Source: CAYJLC01 sp964370735
GTDB lineage: Bacteria; Bacillota; Clostridia; Oscillospirales; Butyricicoccaceae
Assembly: GCA_964370735.1 (NCBI GenBank)
Contig: CAYJLC010000002.1
Coordinates: 1 to 64,000 of the forward strand
Direction: 5' to 3'
DNA: 64,000 bases
The stretch's first letter is position 1, and the number at the start of each line of letters is the position of its first letter. The position numbers were made by a program, and so were the translations under genes. Shown here piece by piece: positions 52,618 through 60,179 of this stretch. The notes beneath the pieces are model-generated. The model was given only the letters and a program-made list of their open reading frames with translations. It was not told where the DNA came from and searched no databases.

Positions 52618-53580
52618 TTAATAAAAATACATAGGGTTGTAGTTTGAACCATCGCCAACATAAGATTGTACAGCTGCACTACCCTTAGATGATGAAATGA
52701 ATGTTGGATCCATTCTAGACCAATCGTCGCCATTAAATTCAATCGCCTTATCAATCCAGCCAGTTTCTGCAGTGTATACATTAATCCAAGCGTGGTAAGC
52801 AGTTCCAGCGTAACCAATAACTAATTGACAAGGAATGTCTTGAGCTCTTAGCATTGCAGCTGTTAGTGAGCCATAATCGAAACAGATACCTTTTCTAGTA
52901 GTTAAAACTTCGTCTACTGTTGGTAAATATCCTGTTAAACCACCAGCGGCAATAACTGCAGCTTCGTCATGGTCATAAGATACATTTGAAACAACGTAGT
53001 CATAGATTTTTTCAACTTTTTGTAATTCAGTAGTTGCACCTGTAACTACTTCGTAAGATTTTGCTACTGCAAGACTTTCACCAGTGTAGTCTACATATTG
53101 GTTTGGACGAAGGTATGGTTCGAATTCGTTGTCTAATTTTGCAGTGAATGAATATGAGTCAAGAAGCGAGTAGCTTGTTCCTGATACATTAATTAATACA
53201 GTAACAGTATATGTTCCATCTCCGTCAGAAAGAGGGAATGATTGAAATTCATTTCTGTTTAAAACATCGTAAGTGTAAGTTTTTGTGCCACCTACTTTTT
53301 TAACTTGCATTTTTATTTTGCCTTCTTTGCCAGTGTAGTTAAGCATAAAGTAACCATCATTAACATTAGAATAGTCAAGAGTTGATGATTTTCCCTTCTT
53401 GCTAACAGTACCTGTTACGGCATCTTCTATAACATAAGAAGTAGTTGTAGCTGGTAGGCTAGTAGTTGGTGTTTGTGTCGCTCCAATGGTATAAACCCCT
53501 GTTGCACCACAAGTTATAAGGATAGCTGTTGCTAAAACTAATGATGAAGCTATTAAGCGCCCCCAATTGCGTGGTTTCAT
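52618..53580 (-). CDS. Exported transglutaminase-like cysteine protease-fold protein
   Basis: A 320-residue exported protein. The N-terminal helix (10-33) is a signal peptide or anchor. Residues 45-150 are a beta-rich Thr/Gly domain. The transglutaminase-core triad is visible: Cys233 in KGICFDYGSL, His263 in AYHAWINVY and Asp291 in MDPTF. Such domains cross-link, cleave or hydrolyse amide bonds. As first gene of the pilus operon, it may modify pilins or wall peptides. The triad is complete, so activity is likely. Confidence 0.87.
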   Translation of the reverse strand: MKPRNWGRLIASSLVLATAILITCGATGVYTIGATQTPTTSLPATTTSYVIEDAVTGTVSKKGKSSTLDYSNVNDGYFMLNYTGKEGKIKMQVKKVGGTKTYTYDVLNRNEFQSFPLSDGDGTYTVTVLINVSGTSYSLLDSYSFTAKLDNEFEPYLRPNQYVDYTGESLAVAKSYEVVTGATTELQKVEKIYDYVVSNVSYDHDEAAVIAAGGLTGYLPTVDEVLTTRKGICFDYGSLTAAMLRAQDIPCQLVIGYAGTAYHAWINVYTAETGWIDKAIEFNGDDWSRMDPTFISSSKGSAAVQSYVGDGSNYNPMYFY

Positions 53581-53624
53581 TATATATTCCTCCTAAGATT
53601 GTTTTGTATCTTTTTTACATTTAT

Positions 53625-53653
53625 ATTTTATCATACATAGAAAATAAATGCAA
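53625..53653 (-). promoter_or_regulatory. Promoter of the pilus operon
   Basis: On the minus strand: TTGCAT (53653-53648), 17 bases, TAAAAT (53630-53625). Confidence 0.65.
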
Positions 53654-53661
53654 CAAAAAAA

Positions 53662-53701
53662 TTGTAACATTTTTTCGAATTTTTCAATTTTGAAATGTAA
53701 C
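53662..53701 (+). promoter_or_regulatory. TGTAAC repeats between the pilus and SARP promoters
   Basis: TTGTAAC (53662-53668) and ATGTAAC (53695-53701) lie 33 bases apart, three 11-base steps, in the divergent control region. The same heptamer occurs twice at the adhesin promoter. Binding by the adjacent SARP is inference. Confidence 0.4.
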
Positions 53702-53745
53702 CTTTTTTCTGTTATTTATTTAACGAACTAAAATTCATATATAAC

Positions 53746-53774
53746 TTGCAAATATTTTAAAATTCTGTTATAAT
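53746..53774 (+). promoter_or_regulatory. Promoter of the SARP-type regulator
   Basis: TTGCAA (53746-53751), 17 bases, TATAAT (53769-53774). The -10 box contains the ATG of a longer frame, which rules that start out. Confidence 0.75.
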
Positions 53775-53817
53775 GATTAATAAAGGAAAAAAGGGACAAA
53801 GGAGAGGTGAGATTTTG

Positions 53818-55005
53818 GTGAGTGTTGAAATTTATGTATTAGGCGATTTTAGAATTTTAGTTGATGGTCATGATGCAATTAAAAAACTGAAATCTTCTAA
53901 GAAAAAATTAGCTTTACTAGAGTATTTAATACTAAACAAAAATAAGCCTGTATCGGTTAGCAATATTGTCGATGTTCTTTGGAATGACGAAGAAGATGTC
54001 GACCTTGAAAACACTCTAAAAACACTGGTTTCTAGGGTTAGAAAAGACTTAACAGATAGCGGTCTTAAAAATGCAATCATCACAAAACGTGGTGCATACA
54101 TGTGGAATCCGGAATATTCTGAGTTTATTGACTTATTTGTACTTGAAGATTTATGTAATAAAGTAGCGCTAGAAACAGAGCTTACGCCAGAGGCTAGAGT
54201 GAATTTCGAGCAAATTATCTTTATATATTCAGATGACTTACTTACAAACTCAATTTTAAACGCATGGATTTCGCCAAAAACATTTTATTATCAAAGCCTA
54301 TACATTAAAACAATAGGGCACTATATAAACCTTTTGAAGAGCAAAAACCAGCTTAATGATGTAATTCGTGTTTGTAAAATAGCACTGGAAATTGACCAAT
54401 TCGATTCGAATTTGAACTTAGAACTTATGTCAGCATTACTTAAAATAGGCAAAAATAAAGATGCGCTAACTCAATATCAACATGTAACAAATCTTCATTA
54501 TACGCATTTAGGCGTGAAACCGTCGAACGAAATTTTAGATTTCTATAAAGAACTTATCAAGCAGGAATGCAATTCTGAGGCAAATATTGAAGATATTTAT
54601 CAAGAATTAAAACAAGAGAGTTTAGGAAAAGGTGCTTTTGTTTGTGAGTACACTATATTTAAAGATATATATAACCTTCACTCGAGAAATCTTAAACGTT
54701 TAGGCACGAGGATGTTCCTTGTAATGATTAGCATAAAACCGATGAGTAGTAGCAGAGCAATTTCGCCACTTGAAATGGATAAAGCTATGAGAGTTCTTTT
54801 AGATTTACTTGTGGAAAGTCTTCGTTCTGGGGATACAATTTCTAGATATAGCCCATCGCAATATGCGTCTATTTTGGCGGATATCGATAGAGATGATGTA
54901 GCAAGAAGGGTTCTTGAAAGGCTTAAAACGAAGTTTTATAGCGACCCTGCGAATTCAAAATATGTTTTTGAATATAACTTTATGGCGTTAGAATCTGAAG
55001 AATAA
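53818..55005 (+). CDS. SARP/BTAD transcriptional regulator with degenerate GGDEF-like C-terminus
   Basis: A 395-residue regulator. Residues 1-95 form an OmpR-type winged helix of the SARP class (IYVLGDFRILVDG, ALLEYLILNKNKPVS, NTLKTLVSRVRKDL, ITKRGAYMW). Residues ~105-255 are the BTAD helical repeats. The last ~130 residues look like a nucleotide-cyclase fold: FLVMISIK, then SLRSGDTISRYSPSQYASIL in the place of GGDEF, with the catalytic motif lost. Start is GTG 53818 after GGAGAGG. It is divergent from the pilus operon and may control it and the adhesin. Ligand sensing by the C-domain is possible. Confidence 0.82.
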   Translation: MSVEIYVLGDFRILVDGHDAIKKLKSSKKKLALLEYLILNKNKPVSVSNIVDVLWNDEEDVDLENTLKTLVSRVRKDLTDSGLKNAIITKRGAYMWNPEYSEFIDLFVLEDLCNKVALETELTPEARVNFEQIIFIYSDDLLTNSILNAWISPKTFYYQSLYIKTIGHYINLLKSKNQLNDVIRVCKIALEIDQFDSNLNLELMSALLKIGKNKDALTQYQHVTNLHYTHLGVKPSNEILDFYKELIKQECNSEANIEDIYQELKQESLGKGAFVCEYTIFKDIYNLHSRNLKRLGTRMFLVMISIKPMSSSRAISPLEMDKAMRVLLDLLVESLRSGDTISRYSPSQYASILADIDRDDVARRVLERLKTKFYSDPANSKYVFEYNFMALESEE

Positions 55006-55021
55006 AACTATAAATAAATTT

Positions 55022-55048
55022 AAACCACGTTTTATGCGTGGTTTTTTT
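55022..55048 (+). terminator. Terminator of the SARP gene
   Basis: AAACCACG pairs with CGTGGTTT followed by TTTTT. Confidence 0.88.
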
Positions 55049-55139
55049 ATTGACATATATAAAAAACAAGATTTTATGTAGAAATTCGCTTTTAGTATAA
55101 GAAAATTATGGATGTAACAAGTTGAGGGATGAAGATTTA

Positions 55140-55364
55140 ATGTCACCTGTGCGTAACAAAATATGTGATGTGCTACTAGAAAATATGAACACTACGCGTG
55201 ATTTATACTGACGTTATCAGTGTGGTTGTTGTCATTAGCACCCTGAAAAGTAACCTATTTGGGTTAATGATGGCTACACAAGACGGCGTGAAAACAAAGA
55301 ATATCAGCAACATCAACTTGATTATGACGCTGGTTTAAGCATGGTTTTGGATGAGAATAACTAA
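55140..55364 (+). pseudogene. Degraded foreign-looking reading frame
   Basis: One 75-codon frame starts MSPVRNKICDVLLENMN and ends DYDAGLSMVLDENN, interrupted by TGA (55209), TAG (55236) and TAA (55251). The middle contains CGCCH and VNDGYTRRRENKEYQQ, protein-like and higher in GC than the flanking spacer. It reads like a small phage or plasmid protein of a different genome. I cannot name it. It lies in a ~390-base gap otherwise without genes. Confidence 0.45.
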
Positions 55365-55378
55365 TGATGAAAAGAGAT

Positions 55379-55403
55379 AAAAAAGCCCACTCGGGGCTTT
55401 TTT
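55379..55403. terminator. Strong symmetrical terminator
   Basis: AAAAAAGCCC pairs with GGGCTTTTTT around ACTCG. It would stop the minus-strand VWA gene and the plus-strand remnant. Its shape is unlike the other terminators in the window. Confidence 0.85.
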
Positions 55404-55442
55404 ATGCAGTGTTGTGTCTGAGTGTAATTTAAAAACTATGGA

Positions 55443-57008
55443 TTAACTTAATTTAGATAATTTTTTTGTAAGATACAAAAACTCGTCTTTTAAATCATCA
55501 TCGCCTAGATTATCAATTTCTTCTAAAAGACCGATTGCGCTATCATAAGACGAACTACCTTTATAGCTTGAATCAATTAAAAGCATTCCAACTTCTGAAA
55601 TTGCAGATGTAAACTTCATATCGTCAGACATTTCTTCAGAGATTAATGAAGGTTTTACGGTGTAAGAAAGTAGCTTGCTTTCGTCTTCGTCAGGTTCTTT
55701 ATAGCGTATAGAAATTGTCAAAAGTTCTTCAGAATCGGTTGTAATGACATTTTCTTGATATTTTAAGTCGGTTTTGATTGCCATAGGGGAGTCTGGAAGT
55801 ACGATTTCGTATAATGCAGTCATTTGGTGTCCAGAACCTAGCTCGCCACCATCTTTTGTATCGTCGCTAAAATCTTCGGCATCCATAATTCTGCTTTCAT
55901 AACCTATTAGTCTATAAGAATTTACGTTATCTGGGTGGAATTCTAGCTGGATTTTAACATCTTTTGCAACAGTGAAAAGCGTGCTACCCATTTCGTCGAT
56001 TAAAACTTTTCTAGCCTCGGCAATATTGTCGATATAAGAATAATTCCCATTGCCATTTTCTGCTAAGGTTTGCATTTTGTTATCTTTAATATTGCCAGTT
56101 CCGAAACCTAGAACAGATAAAAATACGCCTGTTTCTTTTTTATCGTCAATTAAATCTTCAAGTTCACTTTCACTAGTAATACCGATGTTCAAATCACCGT
56201 CGGTCGCGAGTATTACACGATTATTTCCGTCTTCGATAAAGTGTTTTTCGGCGATTTTATATGCAGTGATAATTCCATCAGAACCAGCAGTAGAACCACC
56301 GGCTGAAAGAAGTTCGATAGCCGTTAGTATTTCTGCTTTGTTGCCACCGTCCATACCGTCGATTAGAACTTCGTCTGTTCCAGCGTATGTAACAATTGAG
56401 ATTTTATCATTTTCAGTGAGATTTTCGACAAGCAAAGTGAAAGCATTTTTCATAAGCCCTAATTTGTCGCTAGAATTCATAGAACCAGAAACATCTAGCA
56501 AGAAAACTAAATTTTGATTTGGCATTTCTTCGGCTTGAACTCCGATTCTTAGCAAATAACTGTCTTCATTCCAAGGTGTTTTTGTCATTTCTGTGTTGAT
56601 AGCGAATGGTTCACCTTCTTGTGGTTTATCATAGTCGTAAGAGAAGTAATTTATCATTTCTTCAATTCGAACAGCACCAACGTCTGGAATTTCAGAATTT
56701 GAAATCATTCGACGAATATTCGCGTAAGATGCAGTATCAACATCGGCTGCAAAAGTAGATAGAGGGTTTAAAATTACAGATAAAAAATCATTTTCATCAT
56801 AAGAATTATATTCTTCGGTGTTGTGTTCTTGGAAATTTATACCTTCATCAAAAGAAGCTCTGCTATCAGCAACAACAAATCCACCAGTTTCAGCAGTAGC
56901 ACCCTCGGTAGTTATCGCATAGTCAGTAGAACTGCTTGTATCAGTTGAAGAACAAGCGGATAGAAGCATAAGTCCGGTTAAAGCAAAAGCAAAAATACGT
57001 TTTTTCAT
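55443..57008 (-). CDS. VWA-domain lipoprotein, YfbK-like
   Basis: A 521-residue lipoprotein: signal ending LLSAC (Cys19), a Ser/Thr-rich linker, an N-terminal YfbK-type region (LSTFAADVDTASYANIRRMI...VRIEEMINYFSYDY), a von Willebrand A domain with MIDAS DVSGSM near 172 and ATDGDLNIG, and a C-terminal DUF3520-like part. Such proteins bind metal-dependent partners at the cell surface; the exact role is unknown. Start ATG 57008 follows AAAGGAG. It has no operon partner and is divergent from the hydrogenase genes. Confidence 0.88.
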   Translation of the reverse strand: MKKRIFAFALTGLMLLSACSSTDTSSSTDYAITTEGATAETGGFVVADSRASFDEGINFQEHNTEEYNSYDENDFLSVILNPLSTFAADVDTASYANIRRMISNSEIPDVGAVRIEEMINYFSYDYDKPQEGEPFAINTEMTKTPWNEDSYLLRIGVQAEEMPNQNLVFLLDVSGSMNSSDKLGLMKNAFTLLVENLTENDKISIVTYAGTDEVLIDGMDGGNKAEILTAIELLSAGGSTAGSDGIITAYKIAEKHFIEDGNNRVILATDGDLNIGITSESELEDLIDDKKETGVFLSVLGFGTGNIKDNKMQTLAENGNGNYSYIDNIAEARKVLIDEMGSTLFTVAKDVKIQLEFHPDNVNSYRLIGYESRIMDAEDFSDDTKDGGELGSGHQMTALYEIVLPDSPMAIKTDLKYQENVITTDSEELLTISIRYKEPDEDESKLLSYTVKPSLISEEMSDDMKFTSAISEVGMLLIDSSYKGSSSYDSAIGLLEEIDNLGDDDLKDEFLYLTKKLSKLS

Positions 57009-57092
57009 GTTAAACTCTCCTTTTTTTAGGTGTTATTTTAGTCTTGTAATACGTTAGACGAAGGAGTTTACAAATTGTTCCATTTAATAATA

Positions 57093-57121
57093 TTGACTTT
57101 TTTAGTGCTTAATGGTATAAT
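57093..57121 (+). promoter_or_regulatory. Promoter of the hydrogenase maturation operon
   Basis: TTGACT (57093-57098), 17 bases, TATAAT (57116-57121). Transcription should begin near 57128. Confidence 0.85.
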
Positions 57122-57127
57122 ATAGGT

Positions 57128-57293
57128 GTCTAAGTACGAGATTTTTCGAGTATAAAGACTTTTAAAAATGCGTTTCACCTAATTGCAAAAGATTTCTTGA
57201 GCTTAAAGGTCACTCAATATAACAGTTTCAGCATTGCTGAGGCTTGTTTTGTTATGATTTTTTAAGTTCTATGGTTTCATAGAGCTTTTTTTA
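57128..57293 (+). ncRNA. Structured 5' leader with terminator, riboswitch-like
   Basis: A ~165-base leader separates the promoter from the hyd genes. Seen pairings: GTCT/AGAC near the 5' end (57128-57159); TTGAG (57197-57201) with CTCAA (57213-57217); ATAACA (57219-57224) with TGTTAT (57250-57255) enclosing TCAGC-ATT-GCTGA; and a terminator AGTTCTATG/CATAGAGCT (57265-57286) with a T-run. GAGCTTAAA (57199-57207) can instead pair with TTTAAGTTC (57261-57269), which would destroy both the TTGAG stem and the terminator. That is the layout of a transcription attenuator. It matches no riboswitch class I can recall. Confidence 0.6.
57265..57293 (+). terminator. Leader terminator before the hyd operon
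   Basis: Nine base pairs (AGTTCTATG with CATAGAGCT, one G-U), loop GTTT, then a T-rich run. It ends 15 bases before the first start codon. Confidence 0.75.
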
Positions 57294-57307
57294 TTTGGAG
57301 GTTTAAA

Positions 57308-57553
57308 ATGGAGAAAAGAGTAGCTTTAATAGGAATTATCGTTGAAAACCCAATGAATGTATCAATTTTAAATGAAATTTTAGCAGAATATGGACAATTT
57401 ATCATCGGAAGAATGGGTATACCATATAGAGAGCGACAAATTAATGTGATTTCTATTGTGGTTGATGCTCCGAATGATGTGATTAATACAATTTCAGGAA
57501 AACTAGGCAAATTAGATGGAATTAGCGTGAAAACAATGTATTCTAAATTATAA
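57308..57553 (+). CDS. TM1266-family hydrogenase-system small protein
   Basis: An 81-residue ferredoxin-fold (ACT/NikR-like) protein: RVALIGIIVENP, then LNEILAEYGQFIIGRMGIPYRERQINVISIVV and a final KLDGISVKTMYSKL. This family is always found with [FeFe] hydrogenase genes and is thought to be a regulator, without a proven ligand. It begins the operon, behind GGAGG and 15 bases after the terminator, and is followed closely by hydG. Confidence 0.9.
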   Translation: MEKRVALIGIIVENPMNVSILNEILAEYGQFIIGRMGIPYRERQINVISIVVDAPNDVINTISGKLGKLDGISVKTMYSKL

Positions 57554-57564
57554 GAGGTGTTATT

Positions 57565-58977
57565 ATGTACGACAGTAAATCTAAAAATGCAGAGCAGTTT
57601 ATAAATCATGATGAAATTTTAAAAACGCTCGATTATGCGCAAGAAAATAGCAAAAATTACGAGCTTCTATGTCAGATTTTAGATAAAGCAGAGGATTTTG
57701 GTGGCTTAGACTATAAAGAGGCGATGCTTTTATTAGAAACAGAAAATGAAGAAATTACATCGAGAATGTTCGATTTGGCAAAGAAAATAAAAGAAAAAAT
57801 ATATGGGGATAGAATAGTGCTTTTTGCACCGCTTTATCTGTCGAATTATTGCATAAATGGGTGTACATATTGCCCATTCCATGCAAAAAACAAAACAATT
57901 CCACGCAAAAAGTTGTCACAAGAAGAAATAGAAAAAGAAGTAATCGCACTTCAAGATATGGGGCATAAAAGGCTAGCGCTTGAGGCTGGAGAAGACCCTA
58001 AAAATTGCGATATCGACTATATTTTAGAAAGTATCAAGACGATTTATTCCGTTCATCACAAGAATGGTGCTATTCGCCGTGTGAATGTAAATATTGCAGC
58101 TACAACTGTTGAAAATTACACAAAATTACGCGATGCAGAAATCGGAACTTATATCTTGTTTCAAGAAACATATAATAAAGAAAATTATGAAAATCTACAC
58201 CCAACAGGACCTAAAAGCAATTATGCGTATCATACGGAAGCTATGGATAGGGCGATGGAAGGTGGCATCGATGATGTAGGTTTGGGCGTATTATTTGGAC
58301 TAAATTTATACAAATACGACTTTGTTGGGCTTTTAATGCACGCAAAACACCTTGAAGATACATTTGGAGTAGGCCCACATACAGTGAGTGTTCCTAGAAT
58401 TTGCCCTGCTGATGATGTTGAGTTTGACGCGTTTTCTGACGCAATTTCGGACGAATTATTCTTAAAAATCACAGCAATTTTGCGAATTTCATTACCTTAT
58501 GCAGGTATTATTGTGTCGACTCGTGAAAGTGAAACATGTCGTGAAAAAGCACTAAAAATTGGTGTTTCACAAATTAGTGGTGGTTCGAAGACCAGTGTAG
58601 GCGGATATACAGAAAAAACTGGGCTAGAAGAAGCACAATTCGAGCTTTCTGATGAAAGAACGCTTGGTGAGGTTGTGAAATGGCTTTTAGAGCAAGGTTA
58701 CACACCGAGCTTTTGTACTGCGTGTTACAGAGAGGGAAGGACTGGAGATAGATTTATGCGACTTGCAAAATCAGGTCAGATTGTAAATGTATGCGCACCA
58801 AACTCACTTATTACACTTAAAGAATACTTATGTGACTATGCTGATGAAGATACAAAAAATATCGGAGAAAGCCATATTCTATGTAAGAAGCGTGAAATAA
58901 CGCATGAAAAAGTATCAAATGTGCTTGAAAACGTTCTCCTCAAATTAGATGATGGTCAACGTGACTTCAGATTTTAG
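57565..58977 (+). CDS. hydG: HydG, tyrosine lyase for [FeFe] hydrogenase maturation
   Basis: A 470-residue radical SAM enzyme, normal length. The SAM cluster motif is C96-x3-C100-x2-C103 (YCINGCTYC). The C-terminal second-cluster motif is CTAC followed 22 residues later by Cys (CTACYREGRTG... NVCAPN). It splits tyrosine to make the CO and CN- ligands of the H-cluster. Operon order TM1266-hydG-hydF-hydE shows a complete maturation set apart from the hydrogenase itself, which is elsewhere. Confidence 0.96.
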   Translation: MYDSKSKNAEQFINHDEILKTLDYAQENSKNYELLCQILDKAEDFGGLDYKEAMLLLETENEEITSRMFDLAKKIKEKIYGDRIVLFAPLYLSNYCINGCTYCPFHAKNKTIPRKKLSQEEIEKEVIALQDMGHKRLALEAGEDPKNCDIDYILESIKTIYSVHHKNGAIRRVNVNIAATTVENYTKLRDAEIGTYILFQETYNKENYENLHPTGPKSNYAYHTEAMDRAMEGGIDDVGLGVLFGLNLYKYDFVGLLMHAKHLEDTFGVGPHTVSVPRICPADDVEFDAFSDAISDELFLKITAILRISLPYAGIIVSTRESETCREKALKIGVSQISGGSKTSVGGYTEKTGLEEAQFELSDERTLGEVVKWLLEQGYTPSFCTACYREGRTGDRFMRLAKSGQIVNVCAPNSLITLKEYLCDYADEDTKNIGESHILCKKREITHEKVSNVLENVLLKLDDGQRDFRF

Positions 58978-58989
58978 GAGGTAGTTTCT

Positions 58990-60171
58990 ATGAATAGTAC
59001 ACCACAGGCGAACAGGACACACATTGCTATTTTAGGCAGACGAAATGTTGGAAAATCATCGCTGATTAACGCTATGACTAGGCAAGAAATTTCACTAGTT
59101 TCAGATGTTTTAGGCACAACGACAGACCCAGTTTTGAAGTCGATAGAAATTCATCCAATGGGTGCTTGCGTAATAATTGACACTGCTGGTTTTGACGATA
59201 TTGGTGCTCTAGGGGAGCTTAGAGTGTCGAAAACGCGTGAGATTTTGGATAAAACAGACGTTTCTGTGTTATGTTTTAATGAAAAAATAACCGAATATGA
59301 GGTTGAATTTGCAAATTTGCTTGAAAGCAAAAATATTCCATGTCTATTTGTTATCACGAAAAGTGATGAAAAGCAAGATGAAAAATTGGCTAAAGAAATT
59401 AAAGAGAGATTTTCGAAAGAAGCGATTTTTGTAAGTGCGACGGAAAAAATAAATATTGAACAAATATCAGAGAAACTTGCAGAAATCGCACCAAATATGG
59501 ACGATATCTTCGGTATTGTGGGGAAATATGTTGAGAAAAAAGATGTAGTTTTACTTGTTATGCCACAGGATATTCAAGCGCCGAAAGGCAGACTTATTTT
59601 GCCACAAGTTCAAACTATTAGGGATTTGCTAGACCGAAAATGTGTGACGATTTGTGTTACGAAAGATAATTATTTCGATGCGCTAAATAGTTTAAAAGAA
59701 CCACCAAAACTGATTATCACAGATTCGCAAATTTTTGACTTTGTGTATGAAAATAAGCCTGAAAAAAGCAAACTTACTTCGTTTTCTGTACTATTTGCTA
59801 TATATAAAGGCGATATTGAAACGTTTATTAAGGGTGCTGAGGCAATCGATAATCTGACAGAGAACGACCATGTTTTAATAGCAGAAGCATGCACTCATAA
59901 TCCACTTGATGGCGATATTGGGCGTATAAAAATTCCGAATATGCTTAGAAAAAAGATTTCGCCGAATATTAAAATCGATAATGTTACAGGAAAAGATTTT
60001 CCGAGCGATTTAAGCAAATATTCGCTTGTAATTCATTGTGGGGCATGTATGTTTACAAAAAAACACGTTATGAGTAGGGTTGATAAAGCAAATGAAAGTG
60101 AAATTCCGATGACGAATTATGGTCTTGCAATTGCTAAATTCACTGGAATATTAGATAAAATTACGATTTAG
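58990..60171 (+). CDS. hydF: HydF, GTPase scaffold for H-cluster assembly
   Basis: A 393-residue protein. N-terminal Era-like GTPase: GRRNVGKSS (16-24), TTDPV switch, DTAGFDD, TKSD. Then a dimerisation region and a C-terminal iron-sulfur domain with CTHN and HCGACM (Cys-x-His ... His-Cys-x2-Cys). It carries the pre-formed diiron unit to the hydrogenase. GGAGG and a 12-base gap join it to hydG. Confidence 0.96.
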   Translation: MNSTPQANRTHIAILGRRNVGKSSLINAMTRQEISLVSDVLGTTTDPVLKSIEIHPMGACVIIDTAGFDDIGALGELRVSKTREILDKTDVSVLCFNEKITEYEVEFANLLESKNIPCLFVITKSDEKQDEKLAKEIKERFSKEAIFVSATEKINIEQISEKLAEIAPNMDDIFGIVGKYVEKKDVVLLVMPQDIQAPKGRLILPQVQTIRDLLDRKCVTICVTKDNYFDALNSLKEPPKLIITDSQIFDFVYENKPEKSKLTSFSVLFAIYKGDIETFIKGAEAIDNLTENDHVLIAEACTHNPLDGDIGRIKIPNMLRKKISPNIKIDNVTGKDFPSDLSKYSLVIHCGACMFTKKHVMSRVDKANESEIPMTNYGLAIAKFTGILDKITI

Positions 60172-60179
60172 GTGAAGAA

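Noticed and set aside
53773..53817. Upstream ATG for the SARP regulator
   Set aside because: That ATG overlaps the -10 box TATAAT; GTG 53818 has a proper ribosome site.
55140..55364. Stop-codon recoding to explain the interrupted frame
   Set aside because: All three stop codons occur within 75 codons and neighbouring genes use them normally; decay is simpler.
57128..57293. T-box, SAM, TPP or c-di-GMP riboswitch before the hyd genes
   Set aside because: None of the conserved boxes of these classes that I know can be found; left as an unclassified leader.
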